DNA from: Gymnogyps californianus
Lineage: Eukaryota > Chordata > Aves > Accipitriformes > Cathartidae
Reading direction: 5' to 3'
Assembly (NCBI RefSeq): GCF_018139145.2
Contig: NC_059473.1
Location: forward strand, 63,346,707-63,410,706
Length of the DNA stretch: 64,000 bases
Shown: positions 1 to 12,765 of the stretch, piece after piece
How the letters are laid out: every line of letters starts with the position of its first letter
Numbering within the stretch: the stretch's first letter is position 1
Translations under genes and position numbers: made by a program
The notes under the pieces: generated by a model
Seen by the model: the letters and a program-made list of their open reading frames with translations, nothing else
Databases searched by the model: none
Told to the model about the DNA's origin: nothing

Positions 1-2870
1 AATTCGTAGGTGGACAAGCCCTTAGAAAAGAAAGTTAAGAAAGAAACTGTTGATTACCTTAACTCGTACGGATTCCTTGGGATATGTTATTTATATGTAT
101 CCGTGAGCCTGGCTTCCATTGGTTTATCTCCCTAGTCTGTTGAGACAGTGAAAGACCTGAAAGCTCAGGTGCTGTCGTTGGAGACAGGAAGATAACTGAG
201 CACCTGCATGTGCCAGGAAATACTGCTGACATTCAGCTTAAGCTCACTGGCTGTCAGTTTGCTAGTATTAGATAATGTGCATGAAAAAAATATTAACTTA
301 CCTACGGTAAATACTTTTCTTCAAATAGCAACCATATCTTAATTAACCTTGTTACTTGAGATGCTTTGAATGGCTTTCCAGTTAGTGTAGTAAGCTGTGA
401 TTCTTCTCTGTGAAGCTACGGATAACTGCGTGAATTGCTAAATTGTCTTGTCATGACTCAGTGGCTCTTAAAGAACCTTTGGTACCAGGAAACCCATGAG
501 AGTTTTTTCTTCTGATGGCTTCCTTCTTTCATGGGTGGGAATAGGAGTGTCTTTGCATCATCTTGCTTTGGTCAAAAACTCACCAAGAGAAAAACTGGTT
601 TCCTTTTTGAGAACAAAAGTCTTGGATGTAGCTGTGTAGAGAGTACTGATTTTATCTTTGGGGCTCATCTGTAAGCATTGCAAGCTGGCACTGTGAAATG
701 CAGAACCTGTGTAGAGTACAAGGCACTCCCTTAACATGTTTTAGGACTATGATTTTTAGAGCCATGTGAAAATCCTAAAAGGACAGAAACAAGAACTCGT
801 TTTTGGTTTTAACTTTAGTATAGCATGTACTGGTATGGGGAGAGATGGGAAGTTGTAAATGCAGCTTTTAGCCCTAGTTTCTGTAGCTTTTTGTTTTAAT
901 TCACATTCCTCAAGTACTCCAGCTTATACAGAGAATTATCTTCTCTTGTCACTTACTGTGTGACTATTGGAATCAGATTTTTGCTACCCCCAAAAAAACT
1001 ACAGATGCTGGTCCCTTCAAGGTCAGTGTCTGTATAGTGTAAGTATCCAATATTTTTTCATACATCTGTATAAACAGGGTTTCAACAGTTACACTAATCC
1101 TGCCAGATGTTCATAACGTTTTCAGTATCTACACGTTATTGATTGTATTCTGGTTTCCACAACTATCTTTTAAGCATCTGCTTCTTGTGAACGGGTGGTT
1201 TCCATACATACTCATGGAAATTACTCTGAATATTCTTTATATAGTATTCTGACTGTTTCCGCATAACAGAAAATGAACATCCAGAGAGAATGATGGATGA
1301 ATGACAGCTAGGTTATAGTGTGGTATATTCTCAGTGTCAGGGGCCACCTTAATGCTCTCTTTACTAGTTTTCCAGTGGCAGCCCTTGATTCCCAAGGGGA
1401 TCAACTCACCTTAGTGGTGCTAACACAGCTGTGTGCAAAACTCAGTTAGATTACAAGTAACTGCTCTCCAGGGAGTTTTTGCTTTGTGGTGATGTTTGTT
1501 GTTTGTTTTGTTTTGGGGTTTGTTTTTTTTTTTAAACTCCAATAGTTTCATTGATCCACCATAAACCACAGTACCATCAACAGATATCAGGGCAACTGAG
1601 GTATGGTATTTCACTGAAGTGAGACATGAAGGCAAGTTCTAATGAAGCCAGCACACTGTGAAGGTATGAATGTAAAGATGCAGCCTCACAACCTTCTGAT
1701 CAAGGAGGATTCTTGAAAAGCACAGTCAGATTTGATCATCTGGTTTTGATGGCTCTCGCAGTTCTTACACTAATACAGACTGGGAGGTTCTTTTTGCCTG
1801 TTTGTAGCTTTTCTTAAACAACATTATTTTTCTCCTCCTTTCCTCCTCCTACCTACATCCCTTTCTTTCAAATTTGCATCAACTTGTATTTTCAGTCAGA
1901 TTTTTTTTACAAAGTATCTCAAAAAACAGTGATTGTGTACATTTTATTAAGAAGTTAGCTTATCTATTAGTCTGTGATACTTATATATAGTGAATTATGA
2001 AATTTGGAAAAGGACACTATTGATTGAGTAACCCTTTCTCCCTATCCTTTCTGTTAGCTTTAGGGAACATCATACAGCTGAAAACTTACCCTACTTTGTT
2101 TTTCATATGTATTCTTGAAAACACCTTTTAAAAAAAAAAAAACAAACCAAACAGAACAAATCAGAAGAATCTAAACAGCCTGAAGGCATGTCATAATCAT
2201 TTAAAACAAGCTGGAGCCTGGCCATTGAAGGAATTAGTATGTTCTTCCTGGGGAGGGGGTTTAGGGGTTTCAAAGTGAAACATTAAAGTTCGTTGCATCA
2301 TTGAGGGAGTGCTTAGTGACCCGAGAAATAACTAGGAAGACTTCAGTGTAGATATGACTACTGGGTATGCATAAAGGTTCTCACATAGTTTTAAAGATCT
2401 CTTTCCAAAGCTCACTCCCCTCCCAGTTGAGACAGTTGCCACAAAATATTACAGTCATTGCAAGTTACACTCATTAGCTATAAAGTATGAAAGGTTTCCC
2501 CAGCTAGTTGAAGAGTATTACAGCTTTTTCTTCCTTTGCTGTTTTCCTCTACATTGCAAACTTCAAATGACTTAAAATACAGTAGATGACATGAAATAGA
2601 TTCGGTCCTTGCAAATGTGTTTGCACATAGCATTTTTGAGAGCTTGCATAAAAGTGTTAATGAAAACAGTTGAAGTCATAGATATAGGCTAATGACATTG
2701 CCAGATTCTAATTTTGCTAATTTCTGCTGGGATTGGTTGTAATGACATTAAATTTGTCTTATGAACTTGTATCTTTTTAACCTGTAAAATTTGACAGAAG
2801 ATAAAGCCGATAATTAGTAGATTATGTGGAACTAAAAGTGATTTTTTTTTTTTTTCTTTCCCCATTTAAG
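1..2870 (+). other. IFNGR1: IFNGR1 intron 6 (3' part)
   Basis: Non-coding sequence leading into the last IFNGR1 exon. It ends in a strong polypyrimidine tract (2841-2863) and an AAG acceptor at 2868-2870. I looked for the preceding exon, which in the family carries the transmembrane helix and the juxtamembrane LPKS motif used for JAK1 binding, and did not find it, so it probably lies upstream of the window. The stretch is AT-rich, with A-rich runs at 2129-2157 and a T-rich run near 1521-1533. The intron number is taken from the human gene structure. Confidence 0.7.
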
Positions 2871-3365
2871 GTCACTGTGATAAGAAACCTGAACACAGAC
2901 AGCATTCTAGAATCAAAATCAGAGGCAAAATATGTATCTGTAATAAGCTTCACGCCAGGCCAGTCAGAGTTGCCACTGAATGATGAAGTAACCTTGCTGG
3001 AGGTAGAGGCAAAAGAAGAAACTGTTCGTCCTGAGAATTCCAGTGAAGGAGCATCTTCTATTCCTTCCCCAGAGGCACCAGCCAAAGCAGAAGAGGTGTC
3101 TGTGCAGGAAAGCACAGAGGAGGTATCTTCTGATGATGAACAGAATTGCAAAGTAAAAGAGAGTTATTTCATTTCTAACAGTGGCCAAATGGATATATGC
3201 AGTAACTCTTCAGGTCCAGAGGTTTCTGCCACAGAAATACAACAAACAGTCATTCCAAGCAGCTGTCTCAAGTTTTCTGGCTATGACAAGCCTCATGTTC
3301 CATTAGATATGTTGATAGATGTTGGTGAAGAGCAGCCTGTGATTGCTTACAGACCAACTGACTAA
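2871..3365 (+). CDS. IFNGR1: Interferon gamma receptor 1, last coding exon (cytoplasmic tail)
   Basis: This exon encodes the distal cytoplasmic tail of the ligand-binding IFN-gamma receptor chain, which sits in the plasma membrane and signals through JAK1 and STAT1. It opens in phase 0 right after the acceptor at 2870 and gives 164 residues before TAA at 3363-3365. It begins VTVIRN, matching human ISVVRS just after LPKSL, and continues with ESKSEAKYVSVIS, close to human ETKPESKYVSLIT. The STAT1 docking motif YDKPH is intact (3282-3296) and followed by VPLDMLID and YRPTD, the conserved C-terminal block. The middle is acidic and Ser/Glu-rich, poorly conserved as in other IFNGR1 tails. The tail stops right after YRPTD, so it lacks the last residues of the human protein. 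Identity is very secure; earlier exons are outside the window. Confidence 0.95.
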   Translation, partial: VTVIRNLNTDSILESKSEAKYVSVISFTPGQSELPLNDEVTLLEVEAKEETVRPENSSEGASSIPSPEAPAKAEEVSVQESTEEVSSDDEQNCKVKESYFISNSGQMDICSNSSGPEVSATEIQQTVIPSSCLKFSGYDKPHVPLDMLIDVGEEQPVIAYRPTD

Positions 3366-3890
3366 CTAGGATAGCTGAAGTGTTTAACCAGAATTCGGGA
3401 AGAATGGCATTACTGAAGATTATGGAAAGTCTGGGTTATATTATGAACATCTACAAGTTGTACTTGTTCTGATCCAACCAGAGTAATTAGTACACAACTT
3501 AGTACAGTGGGATCCTGAAATGGGACTGAAAGTAGTGCCTGAGAACAGCATAAAAAGTGGGGAGGAATTTCACAATAACCACTTTTAGAAATGTTTGTGT
3601 ATATGACATAACTCACGATTTCCTATTTGAAATAGCACTCTGGTTTTTTAACAGTACTCTATGGAGAGCAGACTTCATGAAGGAGTATAAAACAGCAGCT
3701 GTATCATTATTCGCTTCTGTTTCAAATCCTGTTCAAAGTTAATTCGATGAACATAATGCTTAAGTGGTCCTTCACTTGGTTATGATAGAGATGTGCAAGA
3801 AATATTTGAGAGTTTTTGCCTGTATTGGAGGTATTCTCTTGCTTGTCTTTTGAAGAGTATTTTTGTATTAAACGAAATGCTACTATTTCT
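3366..3890 (+). other. IFNGR1: IFNGR1 3' UTR (extent inferred)
   Basis: Untranslated sequence after the IFNGR1 stop. The end is set by the first plausible polyadenylation signal, ATTAAA at 3867-3872, followed by a T-rich stretch. A UTR of about 500 bases would be similar to mammals. An AATAAA at 6903-6908 is an alternative distal signal. Only transcript data can decide. Confidence 0.45.
3867..3872 (+). terminator. Candidate polyadenylation signal of IFNGR1 (ATTAAA)
   Basis: ATTAAA hexamer about 500 bases after the IFNGR1 stop codon, with T-rich sequence after it. ATTAAA is the commonest variant of AATAAA in vertebrates. The choice among candidate signals is inference. Confidence 0.35.
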
Positions 3891-6800
3891 TTTAGGTAAG
3901 AATGTCTATAACCTTTTCCTGTATATCTTAAGAATTTGATTCCATGGCCAAGAACCAGTTAGTTACAGCCTTTTCTGCAACTAGAAGTATGTACTTCCAG
4001 GACCATTGCTTTGTACATTTCAGTGAGTAAACAATAGAGTTTTTCCTTTGTAATGTAAGTCCTGTGACTAAAAAAGCTATTTTTAAAAGTGCTGTTTGTT
4101 TGTGTATAGCTGCATCCACTTGGATCACCTAGATATGTTGTGTAACCATGTCACGTTCTGGATAACTCCTGTATTAGTATGCTGGCTGATCATCATTGGA
4201 AAAAAAAAGATGTGTGTAATGAGTGGTTGCACAAATTCTTTAGAAAATGTTTTCAAAATTCGAAAGCCTACTTTCCTCCAGAGCATTTTTATCCTAATTC
4301 TTAGAACAATATGATTTTTTTAATAGAAATCAACAGGACTTCTTCCAAACATGTTTTCTAGCAGGTTGAAAATTACTACCATTTTTCCCCTTTTTATGAC
4401 ATAACTCAGGAACTACACCAAATTACCTCCCTCTAAAAATACATCTCAAGACAATAGAAAGGTAGTGTGGTAAGTTGTAGTTCATAAGTTATTGTCGTCT
4501 GACAGCCCTCTGAATTTTGTAGCATGAGGTTGTAGTTTTGAAAACTGAAGGATGAGGATTTTATTTTTTATATTTAAAAATCCAGTTATTTCCCTTTAGT
4601 CAAGATTTGATGGGTATTTTCTGTTTGTAGGAAATGTTTACAATAGTTCTTAATGAAGCTTAGTTCAGAAAAAAGGATGTTTTACAGACACAAGGTGGTG
4701 CATTTATACAAAATTATGTCTTTGTTTTAAAAGATATTTTCTGTAGGATTATCAGAAATGTTTGCATGTTATAGCAGGTGGTTTTAAAGGAAAACTGGCA
4801 TCATAGTACTTCTGTCCTTATGTTTCTCAGTGGCATGAGTATTCCTAAGAAAAAGTTAGTTTATACAGCAGTTTCTGGACTGCTTCCATTGCTGCAGATA
4901 CCAGACATTAACCACAATGGTACATACTCAATTCCCAAAGATTTAAAGACAACAGCTCTTTTTCCCTTCTCTGCTCACAGGAAGATAACAGATTGGTTAG
5001 CAGGGTTTTGATAATTTCAGGAAAAGCCAAATCAAACAGGTGAATTTTGTAGTTATGGTGTAATGGAAAGCCCAACTAGAAAGATTTCAGTATGTGTTAG
5101 CTGGCTTTGATTTGTTTCTGCATTATGTTCAAATGTAGTGAGACCCCCTAGTAACTTTTTCAATGTCGTATTCTGGGTTGAGTTCCTAGAAGGCAATGCT
5201 GGTGACTTACTACTTAGGATCCACTAGTGTGTAGGTATCTCCATTGCAGAGGTGCAGAAAATAACTCTCTTGGTGTTACAAGAAGGCTTTGAAAATCAGA
5301 ATTAACTTGCACTTGAAACTTGAAGGAAACTGACTTTTCAGTTGTTAATATGGTTCACCACTGAAGCATGCTTTTAGCAGTCTGTCTACTAAGGAGATGA
5401 GCAGCTGCATCTTGTGCAGAGCTTGAAGTTGATGTCATTTCTTTCAGGTTTTGTAGGTTTGTTGATAAATATGAGCTGCAACAAGTACCTCGGGCCTTTA
5501 TAAATGTCAGGTAAGTGTTTAAGTTAAACTTGGCTCAGAAGGGAGAAATAGGGTGTTAAAAACTGTGAGGTTACCTTGTTTTTTGGGAAGAAGTTTTTGA
5601 TCAGATAATTTGCTGAGTATCTTCTTTGCTACTGCTCAGAGTATTTAATCTTCTTGCAATTGGTAGCTTGTTTTCCTTCTGTCAGTTTTGTCCAAAAAAA
5701 CCCGTTGCTATTCTCCAAGAAGATGAGGAATGAGCCATGGTAGTCATTCCATTCGGTATATCTGCCTCAACTATTCTGTCAGAAGTATGTAATTTCTTGG
5801 AAACGTTAGATTTACATTCTTAACGGTGCATGTTGAAACCCTGGCACTGTTAGGAAAATTATTAACTAAGACTCAGCCTTTGAGATTTGTGTGAACATAA
5901 GAGATCACTAAGCATTTTCTGTTCTGGAAGGTTTTCCTTTGCTGCCACACTGGAAGAGGAGTGATATTTTTTGCCTGTGTGAGGGCAGATAGATGCATTT
6001 TTAAAACCAAGTGACTGTCTCGGATTCTTTTCTCTTCCCCCTGCAATGCTACTACATTGTACATTGTCCTGAATCTTTCAAGTCACATGGAGTCCTATGT
6101 GAGTAAAAGTGACCAGCCAGGTGCTAGGATATAATTAAGGACAAGGATGTTAAGATCGATCAGAAATGACACAGAAATACGTCATGAGAATATGGGAAAA
6201 ACTTGGCACGGCGAGTAGTTACATATAATGGAAAGGCACTGTTATTCTGTAAGCTGAAAATGAAGCACAGGAGTATGAGTGCTTTGTGCTATACGACGTA
6301 CATATATATGCACACAGCTGACCTCTTCTTGTAACTATCACAAGGTTAAATGTATTTTTTTATGAAAATTTCTGAACTGTAATTGGAAAAGCCACTGAAT
6401 TATCACCCTCCCTGCAGGTATGTCTTCTGTGTGCTGTGTACTTAACAAGTAGCCAGTAGCATGGGGATAGTTCAGATGTTTAAATTGCTCAGGCCAACTT
6501 GCAGGTTTTATAAGTGTGAAATAAGTTTAAGGGTGCGCAAAGCACCAGATTCTTTTATTAGCTGTGACTAGCTGAAAACATGAGGCCACAGTGAGACAAG
6601 AGTGTGTTCCCTGGGTCAATAAGCTCTATTTCCCCCAGTCTTGTTTCCAGCAATTGCTAGTAGTGGTATTAAGAGAGAGCCTAAAAAGAGGGCAAGTGCA
6701 TGATGGTATTCCTGCTAGGATACAGTCCAGCAGCCTGCAGTGTGAGGACTTCTTGGGACAGGGAACATGGAACTGCCTTTCTGGATACAGCTAGTTAGCC

Positions 6801-7584
6801 TTGCTTTTGCAGTTCTGTAGTACCAAATATCTGAGCCATGTGGTTTGGAAGCTGCGAGGTAGTGTTTATCTATGCATTTTCACTTCACTACTAAATGAGT
6901 TTAATAAATTAATATTCTTGTGATGAAGTAGTAGTTTGCTTAAGGTTCTGGATATTCATGCATAGCATCTTGATACAGGATATCAAAGTGCCTAACACAG
7001 GTTCAAAATCATTTAATAGCTCTTATTTATTAATACTAAACAGTTTACATGGCACCACTTCAGAGCAACTGGTTATTTCTAGCCTTGAGAAAAACAGCTC
7101 TTCTCGGGCAAGTTTCTTTTCCTGCAATCTTAACTAGTGAAGGACTACATACAAATATGCATGTCTGTTCTAAGCAACTGGGATGCTACAAGATGTCTTG
7201 TTTCCACAGATGTCAGTAGATTTGACAAGAATTATTTTTTTAAACTACATTATTGATTTATGTGGAAAAAGCATAAAAGCAGAACATTTGATGCTTCTGT
7301 GCCAGCATGCAGTATTACTATAATACTTCATTGTTAATTGCAGATCTGATAATAAAAAATTACAATGTCACTTGGTTCAAATTAATAGTTTCAGCATGTC
7401 TTTAAAAAAAAAAAAACCAAAACCACAAAACAACAAACCAAACAAAAGCACCTTTCATCTTAAAATAAGTGACCTGCATAGATTTCTTTAGTGTGGTTTT
7501 TAAAAATGCAGTCCTTTAACTCTGAAGCTGTTGTCTATTAATACTTTCTGTATTCTCTAAATGGATGCAAGCATTGGGCTGCGT
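3891..7584. other. Intergenic sequence, no gene seen
   Basis: AT-rich sequence between IFNGR1 and the first solo LTR. Open reading frames here are under 80 codons, without family motifs or splice context. There is an A-rich run with AAAC-like units at 7403-7446. I see nothing else that can be named. Confidence 0.6.
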
Positions 7585-8310
7585 GGGACCTCCAGGGGTC
7601 TATGGTTCGTTCTTCTCCCCAGTGTTGTGGTTTAACCCCAGCCAGCATCTAAGCACCACACAGCTGCTCGCTCACTCCTCTCTCCTCCCAGTGGGATGGG
7701 GAGGAGAATCAGGGAAAAAAAAAGTACAACTCATGGGTTGAGATAAGAACAGTTTAATAATTGAAATAAAATATAGTAATAATTGTAATGAAAAGGAAGA
7801 TAACAAAAAGAGAGAGAAATAAAACCCAAGAAAGACAAGTGATGTACAATGCAATTGCTCCCCACCTGCTGACTGATGCCTGAGCAGTGATCTGCCCCTC
7901 CCAGCCAGCTCCCCCCAGTTTATATACTGAGCATGATGTTCCATGGTATGGAATACCCCTTTGGCTAGTTCAGGTCAGCTGCCCCAGCTGTGCTCCCTCC
8001 CAGCTTCTTGCACACCTGCTTGCTGGCAGAGCATGGGAAACTGAAAAGTCCTTGGCTTAGGGTAAGTGCTACTTAACACACTGACGTTTTAGTTGTTGCT
8101 ATCAACATTATTCTCACACTAAATCCAAAACACAGCACTGTACCAGCTACTAGGAAGAAAATTAAGTCTATCCCAGTGGAAACCAGGATACCCAGAACTG
8201 CATCGTTCCTTCTACACATGGTTTAAAGACTCCACAGCCCCATCAGGCAATTTATTCTGGGAGTTCTTTACTCCGAGAAAGTATTTTCTAATGTTTAATG
8301 CAAGTCTTCC
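7585..8310 (-). repeat. Ancient CR1-like LINE fragment, split by an LTR insertion
   Basis: On the + strand, 7585-7622 (GGGACCTCCAGG...) and 8191-8310 (ACTCCACAGCCCCATCAGGCAATTTATTC split across the copy) resemble the antisense 3' part of old avian/reptilian CR1 elements: a 'dispute over 5-6 bp then CCAAC' region followed by the 'gagactccacagcc...ggcaa.ttattcc' block. The solo LTR at 7623-8190 lies between them. Divergence is high, so this is a pattern-based call from memory of the family consensus. Confidence 0.35.
7623..8190 (-). mobile_element. Solo LTR of an avian endogenous retrovirus (copy 1)
   Basis: A 568-base LTR with no internal viral genes. It starts TGTTGTGG and ends GGATA, where the second copy ends GCACA, so the terminal CA has decayed to TA. 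It is flanked by a perfect 5-bp duplication, CCCAG at 7618-7622 and 8191-8195. The sense strand is minus: read that way there is a TATATAAA box (7919-7926) followed downstream by ATTAAA (near 7754-7759). It aligns along its length with 40497-41090. Five-base duplications fit ERVL-type integration, but the class is inferred. A solo LTR is what remains after recombination between the two LTRs of a provirus. Confidence 0.9.
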
Positions 8311-8688
8311 TGACTTTAGAAAAACTTAATTATCAACAGTGGGCCTGCTGAACATACTTTGGTTCTTGTCTGAAATTTGTAACTGAACTACTTGTAAATA
8401 CTGTAAATTTCAAATGTTTTTACATTGAGTTAAAAAAAAAATCTCAGAAGACCTGTGTGCTCGCCTTTTTCTTACTGTTTAGCTTTTTTACTGAAGACAG
8501 TCTGCTTTTGAAGCTTGCTCAGTTCATGTTACGTATGTAGTGTATGCTTGAGCATTATTGAAACTGAACAGAAAACACTGTGGGAGATATGTATAGCATT
8601 TGTGTGTGTGTAATTATATGTAGCCAGTTACTGTATTCTACTTACCAGATGTATTAGCATGTAGAAGAATTCATTTTAAACTAAGGTC

Positions 8689-8732
8689 ATTTCTCATTTG
8701 TTGAGATATGATTTCTCATTTGTTGAGAGATC
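8689..8732. repeat. 22-bp tandem duplication, two copies
   Basis: The unit ATTTCTCATTTGTTGAGATA plus two bases occurs twice in a row with only the last bases differing. Probably a local slippage or duplication event. Confidence 0.85.
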
Positions 8733-11700
8733 CTTTAGGTGCAATACCACTCACTCCAGGGAGCTGTGGAAGTCTGACTTTGAGGACATGATTTACATCC
8801 ATTTGTTTTGAAAAAGTTGTCTCTCCCGTACAGGTGTGAGGTGGTGCCTTTGCTGTACTCCAGTAGTTGATCTTGGAGAGGGATGAGGGCTGACACACAG
8901 GAGCTCTTTGATCCACTGATTCTGGCTGCATCATCGGCCTTGCAATTTCTTTTTTGCCCTTTGGCGCTATTGATGCAGCCTGCAATAACTTCAGTCCAGT
9001 TCTATTGCTTGAGCCTGGGGACTCTTCTTATGTTCTATTTAAAAATTATGGACAAGGGTTAAATGGTCACACCATTTGAATAGATTAATTGCTACAGAGC
9101 AAGGAAAGCTGGGCTTCCCTGAAACTCTTACTGACTACTTTATTTGAAGTTCAAATGATCGCAAAAGTCTTATGTATGTGATGTTTACTTAATAGTGAGC
9201 GTGTGCATTCTTATGTGTATCTTGGCTATCAACTATTTGTCTTTAAGTCTTATGCTAATTTACGCAAAAGAATGTAGGCTACTGTTAGAAGAATTTTGGT
9301 TTCAATTCTCTGTCAAATCTAGAATGTGCAATTTAAAAACATTTTCTACTCCTAATCAACATGTTTACTCCTGAATAACTGCTTAAGATTATGAGTAGTG
9401 CTGTTTCTGGGCTGATTCCAGCAAGAACAGTCATACCTTAAGAATTCACATTCTCTTAGAAATGGCTGTGCAGATTGAGCAGAGTCAGAACAAACAGAGA
9501 AACTTGAATTTATCACGTCTGCATTAATTACTACATTTAAACTGATAACACAGACTCTGTGAGTTTTAGTAATGGATTAGGGTTTTGATTAACCCATTAT
9601 GAATTACAGTTAAAACAATTTTCTTTCCTGAAGTTTTGGGGTTTTTTATCTCATTTGAACACACCTCTCACCCTCATGTTTTCTAACTTGCCCGTTTGTG
9701 TAATTGGACAATGACAGGGTAGCTGATCAGGCTGAAAACTAATTTTTCATTTATTTTGGGGCAAAGAAGTTTTATTTTCTACTGTCCAGACACATCTTAA
9801 AAGACAAAATGCATTACATGCAGAGGAAATGATGAGCAGGCAAACCAGGTGGTTCTGCCAGCCAGCTCGCTATGTGTTCTGCAAAATTAATCTGTGGTTG
9901 TCAAATATTTGCAACGTGTGCAGCAGGGCAGTAAGCAATGTCAAGTCTGATCCACCTTTTTCCTGTGCCGACATCTTGCGTAGCGCAGGTTCAGAAAGGT
10001 TGCTTGAACAACTTATGCCCCTTCAAAAATATCCTTCCACAAAGAGTATATAGAATTCTTTCAGATTGAAAATACAGAGTGAAAAGAACAAAAATCTAAT
10101 GCACTGTATTTTCTTTCTGGGTATGACTGTTTTGTGTTATGTTTTGGGGGTTTGAGTGTTTTGGGGGTTTTTTTTGCGAGTTAATAGCAGCTCAGTTAAT
10201 TAGAGGAAGGGTGGAGGGCATGTGCAGTCCCATCCCAGAAGACGGGAACCATATGTAGTGTTGTGTGTTTTCTGCTACTGGATTTGGTAGAGTTGAGGCC
10301 TGTGACAACAGCCACAACTGCAACCTGCTGCAAATGTGATTAAATGTGAGATAAATTATAACAGGTAAGGAAGGGTTGCGAAAGCTTGCCTGAATGGCTA
10401 GAGGGTGGTGGAGGCAAAGAGGCAGAGAGCACCTTTGCCATTCCTCAGTCCCTTCTTTCATGTGGATTCATCCCAGGAATCAGTCTGGCCTTATATAAGG
10501 CATTAGTATAGTACCTGTCATGTCCGTGTCCGTTCCACCCCCCCAAATCTGAATAGAAATTGGAACAAAACGCTGTGAATTTGGGTGATTAATTACTAGG
10601 AATTACATTATCAAGTGCTTCTAGGGTGTGCAGCAAAACTAGCAATTTTATTTGAGATGCACCAAATCTCATTTCCTGTAAGAAAAAGAATATGGAACAA
10701 AGCTTTTTGGCAGGTAAGTATCACAGGGTGATCTAAGTTTTCTGGTTAAATGGTCACGTTGCAGTAAACTCGAAACTAACACCTCTGAGAGTTGTGAAAA
10801 CCAGTTATGCTGAGCGTGGAGGATTCTGTCCTGAAAAGCACAGCACGCCGATTCCTGAATGCCAGGAGGCTGTATCTGCACAAGATCTGAGACATTGTAT
10901 TTAAAAAAAAAAAAAAAAGAAAAAAAGGCTCGTAAAATTACAGTGTGTTTACAAATTCAGTAGTAATTTGGAGATGGTGGTGGTGAAGATTGTTGTTAGA
11001 GTCCTGTTCTAGAGTTCGCACTTGTTAGATGATACAGAGATGATACTGAGAATTCGAAAGACAGCCACAGAACTGAGCCACAGGCTGGAAGGTACGATGC
11101 TTACAAACTTCCACTTGAAGAGATGAGTGAAAGGCAGGGTTGGTTCCCCCCCCCTTTTCTTTTTTTTTTTTCCCCTGGCCAGGGAAACCCCTGGAGCTTG
11201 CATCTTTCCATGTTTTATTGCCCAAAGTAGCTACCAGAATTGTTTGCTCCTTCTGCAGCCCGAGCCTTGATTACAGATGTGGAGGCAGGCATCCCAGTTC
11301 CTTCCGTCTCTTCCCCCAGTGTACGTGTGCCAGCCTCTCGCCCTTTTCGTGCTGCGTGGTAAGTCAGCCGGTGTGGTCTGTGGTCTGGACAGGGTGTCAG
11401 TGAGCAGGCACAGAGACTTCCAACCACTGCCTACAAAAAAATGAATGCATGGGTTGTATCCTACCCACGTCAGTAATATTTCAGGCATTGCCTCAGCTGC
11501 TTCTGGTGGCGGTGTGTCGGAGAGAGCGAGCATCGGCACTACCAGGCTTTGAGCCTTCTTTCTTTACTTTAGTAGGTGGACCAAAAAAGCATGAGCAATG
11601 TTTGTGTTGTACCTCTCCAGGCTTATCTGTGGATTCTGCTGGCTGAGAGATCACCTGGCACCTTTCCTGTACTATTAAGATTACCTCAGCAAAACCAACA

Positions 11701-12344
11701 AACTATGGAATATTAATTTCACGTGTCTCTAAGCTGGTGGGTTTTTGTCTGTAGATGATTTGGTGAGGGACCCACAACGTAAAGAAAAGCGTGTCTTTTC
11801 TCAATGGGCTTAAACAAGCTACAGCACTCCTTAGTGGTAGAAAAAAAAAAATCATACAGCTTTGCAAATGCGAAAAACTGACAATTTTTAGGAAACTTGT
11901 CATTTGAATAAAAGGCTTTGAGCTGTTTTGGAGTTTGGTATTACTACAGTTCCTAATGAACATTAGTGTTGGTTACTAACTTTCTGGTGCAATTCAGTGT
12001 CTTGCACATTGTTAAATAAATATTGTATGTGCAAATAATGACTTGCTACACAGCGAGCCTTCAGCGGATCTTCATCTTTAATATGTTCAAATGTCTCACT
12101 GTTGAGGTGCAGCTATGGCATTGGGAATTTCTAACTATAATCTTTAAAATGCTGACCCAAGCCCTTTAACAATGAGAGCTGAACAGTTCGTACCTGTGGG
12201 CAGGAAGCAGTGAAGGCATGCACTGTGCAGTGAAAGTCAGCATTGCTTCCTCAGAAACTTATCTGTAAGAACTTGTGTGATGCAATGTGTCTTCCCTGAA
12301 GGGCAGGGAAAATAAATCCAAAAAGTCCCTCCTGCCTGCCTGTG

Positions 12345-12363
12345 GGGTTTTTCTTTTTTTCTT

Positions 12364-12399
<36 letters not shown>

Positions 12400-12402
12400 T
12401 GT
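12345..12402. repeat. Polypyrimidine tract (T-rich with C interruptions)
   Basis: A 58-base run of T with scattered C that ends in GTGTGT. On the minus strand it produces a lysine-rich spurious frame. Length is likely to vary between individuals. Confidence 0.9.
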
Positions 12403-12624
12403 AGTGATTCATTTTCCCAGTCCCCACTGAGCTGGTGAAGGGCTGCCCTGCCGCACGTGACACACCAGAAGAGGCTGAGGGAGCTGGGTCCCCCCAGCTG
12501 GGGGAGGTGACAGCTGGGGAGGGGATCTAACCGCAGTTGCCAACTATATAAAGGTTTGCAGAAAAGACAGACATTTCTCCAAGGCCCCAATCAAAACACA
12601 AAAAGCAGCTGTCATAAGTTGCAG

Positions 12625-12765
12625 TGGGGGAATCCCACTTAGATATATGGAGGGAAAACTCACACTGGAAGTGGTTAAGTGTGGCGTGAAACTGTCATTA
12701 GCCCTGCTCTGAGCATTAGGCTGGACTGGATGACCTCCAGACCCCCTCTCAAGACAGGTTTTTCT
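12625..12765 (+). repeat. CR1 LINE fragment, sense orientation
   Basis: Contains CTGCTCTGAGCATTAGGCTGG and GACTGGATGACCTCCAGACC, matching the CR1 3' block 'gctctgagcagggggttggactagatgacctccagaggtcc'. The preceding bases fit the upstream 'ggagaaaactc...actggaa..ggtt' part. The octamer tail ATTCTATG is missing, so it is truncated or diverged at the 3' end. Confidence 0.7.

Larger units (their letters stand above)
8311..12600. other. Intergenic sequence, no gene seen
   Basis: No gene recognised. The stretch contains a 22-bp tandem duplication (8689-8732), an A-rich tract near 10900-10926, and a C-run/T-run junction at 11144-11175. Short overlapping ORFs on both strands at 11000-11650 share no motif with known families and look like chance frames. 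Confidence 0.55.

Noticed and set aside
11..120. Open frame at the window start, after TAG|GTGGAC, as IFNGR1 exon 6
   Set aside because: It contains lysine-rich and hydrophobic residues but no transmembrane helix followed by LPKS, and no donor of the right phase.
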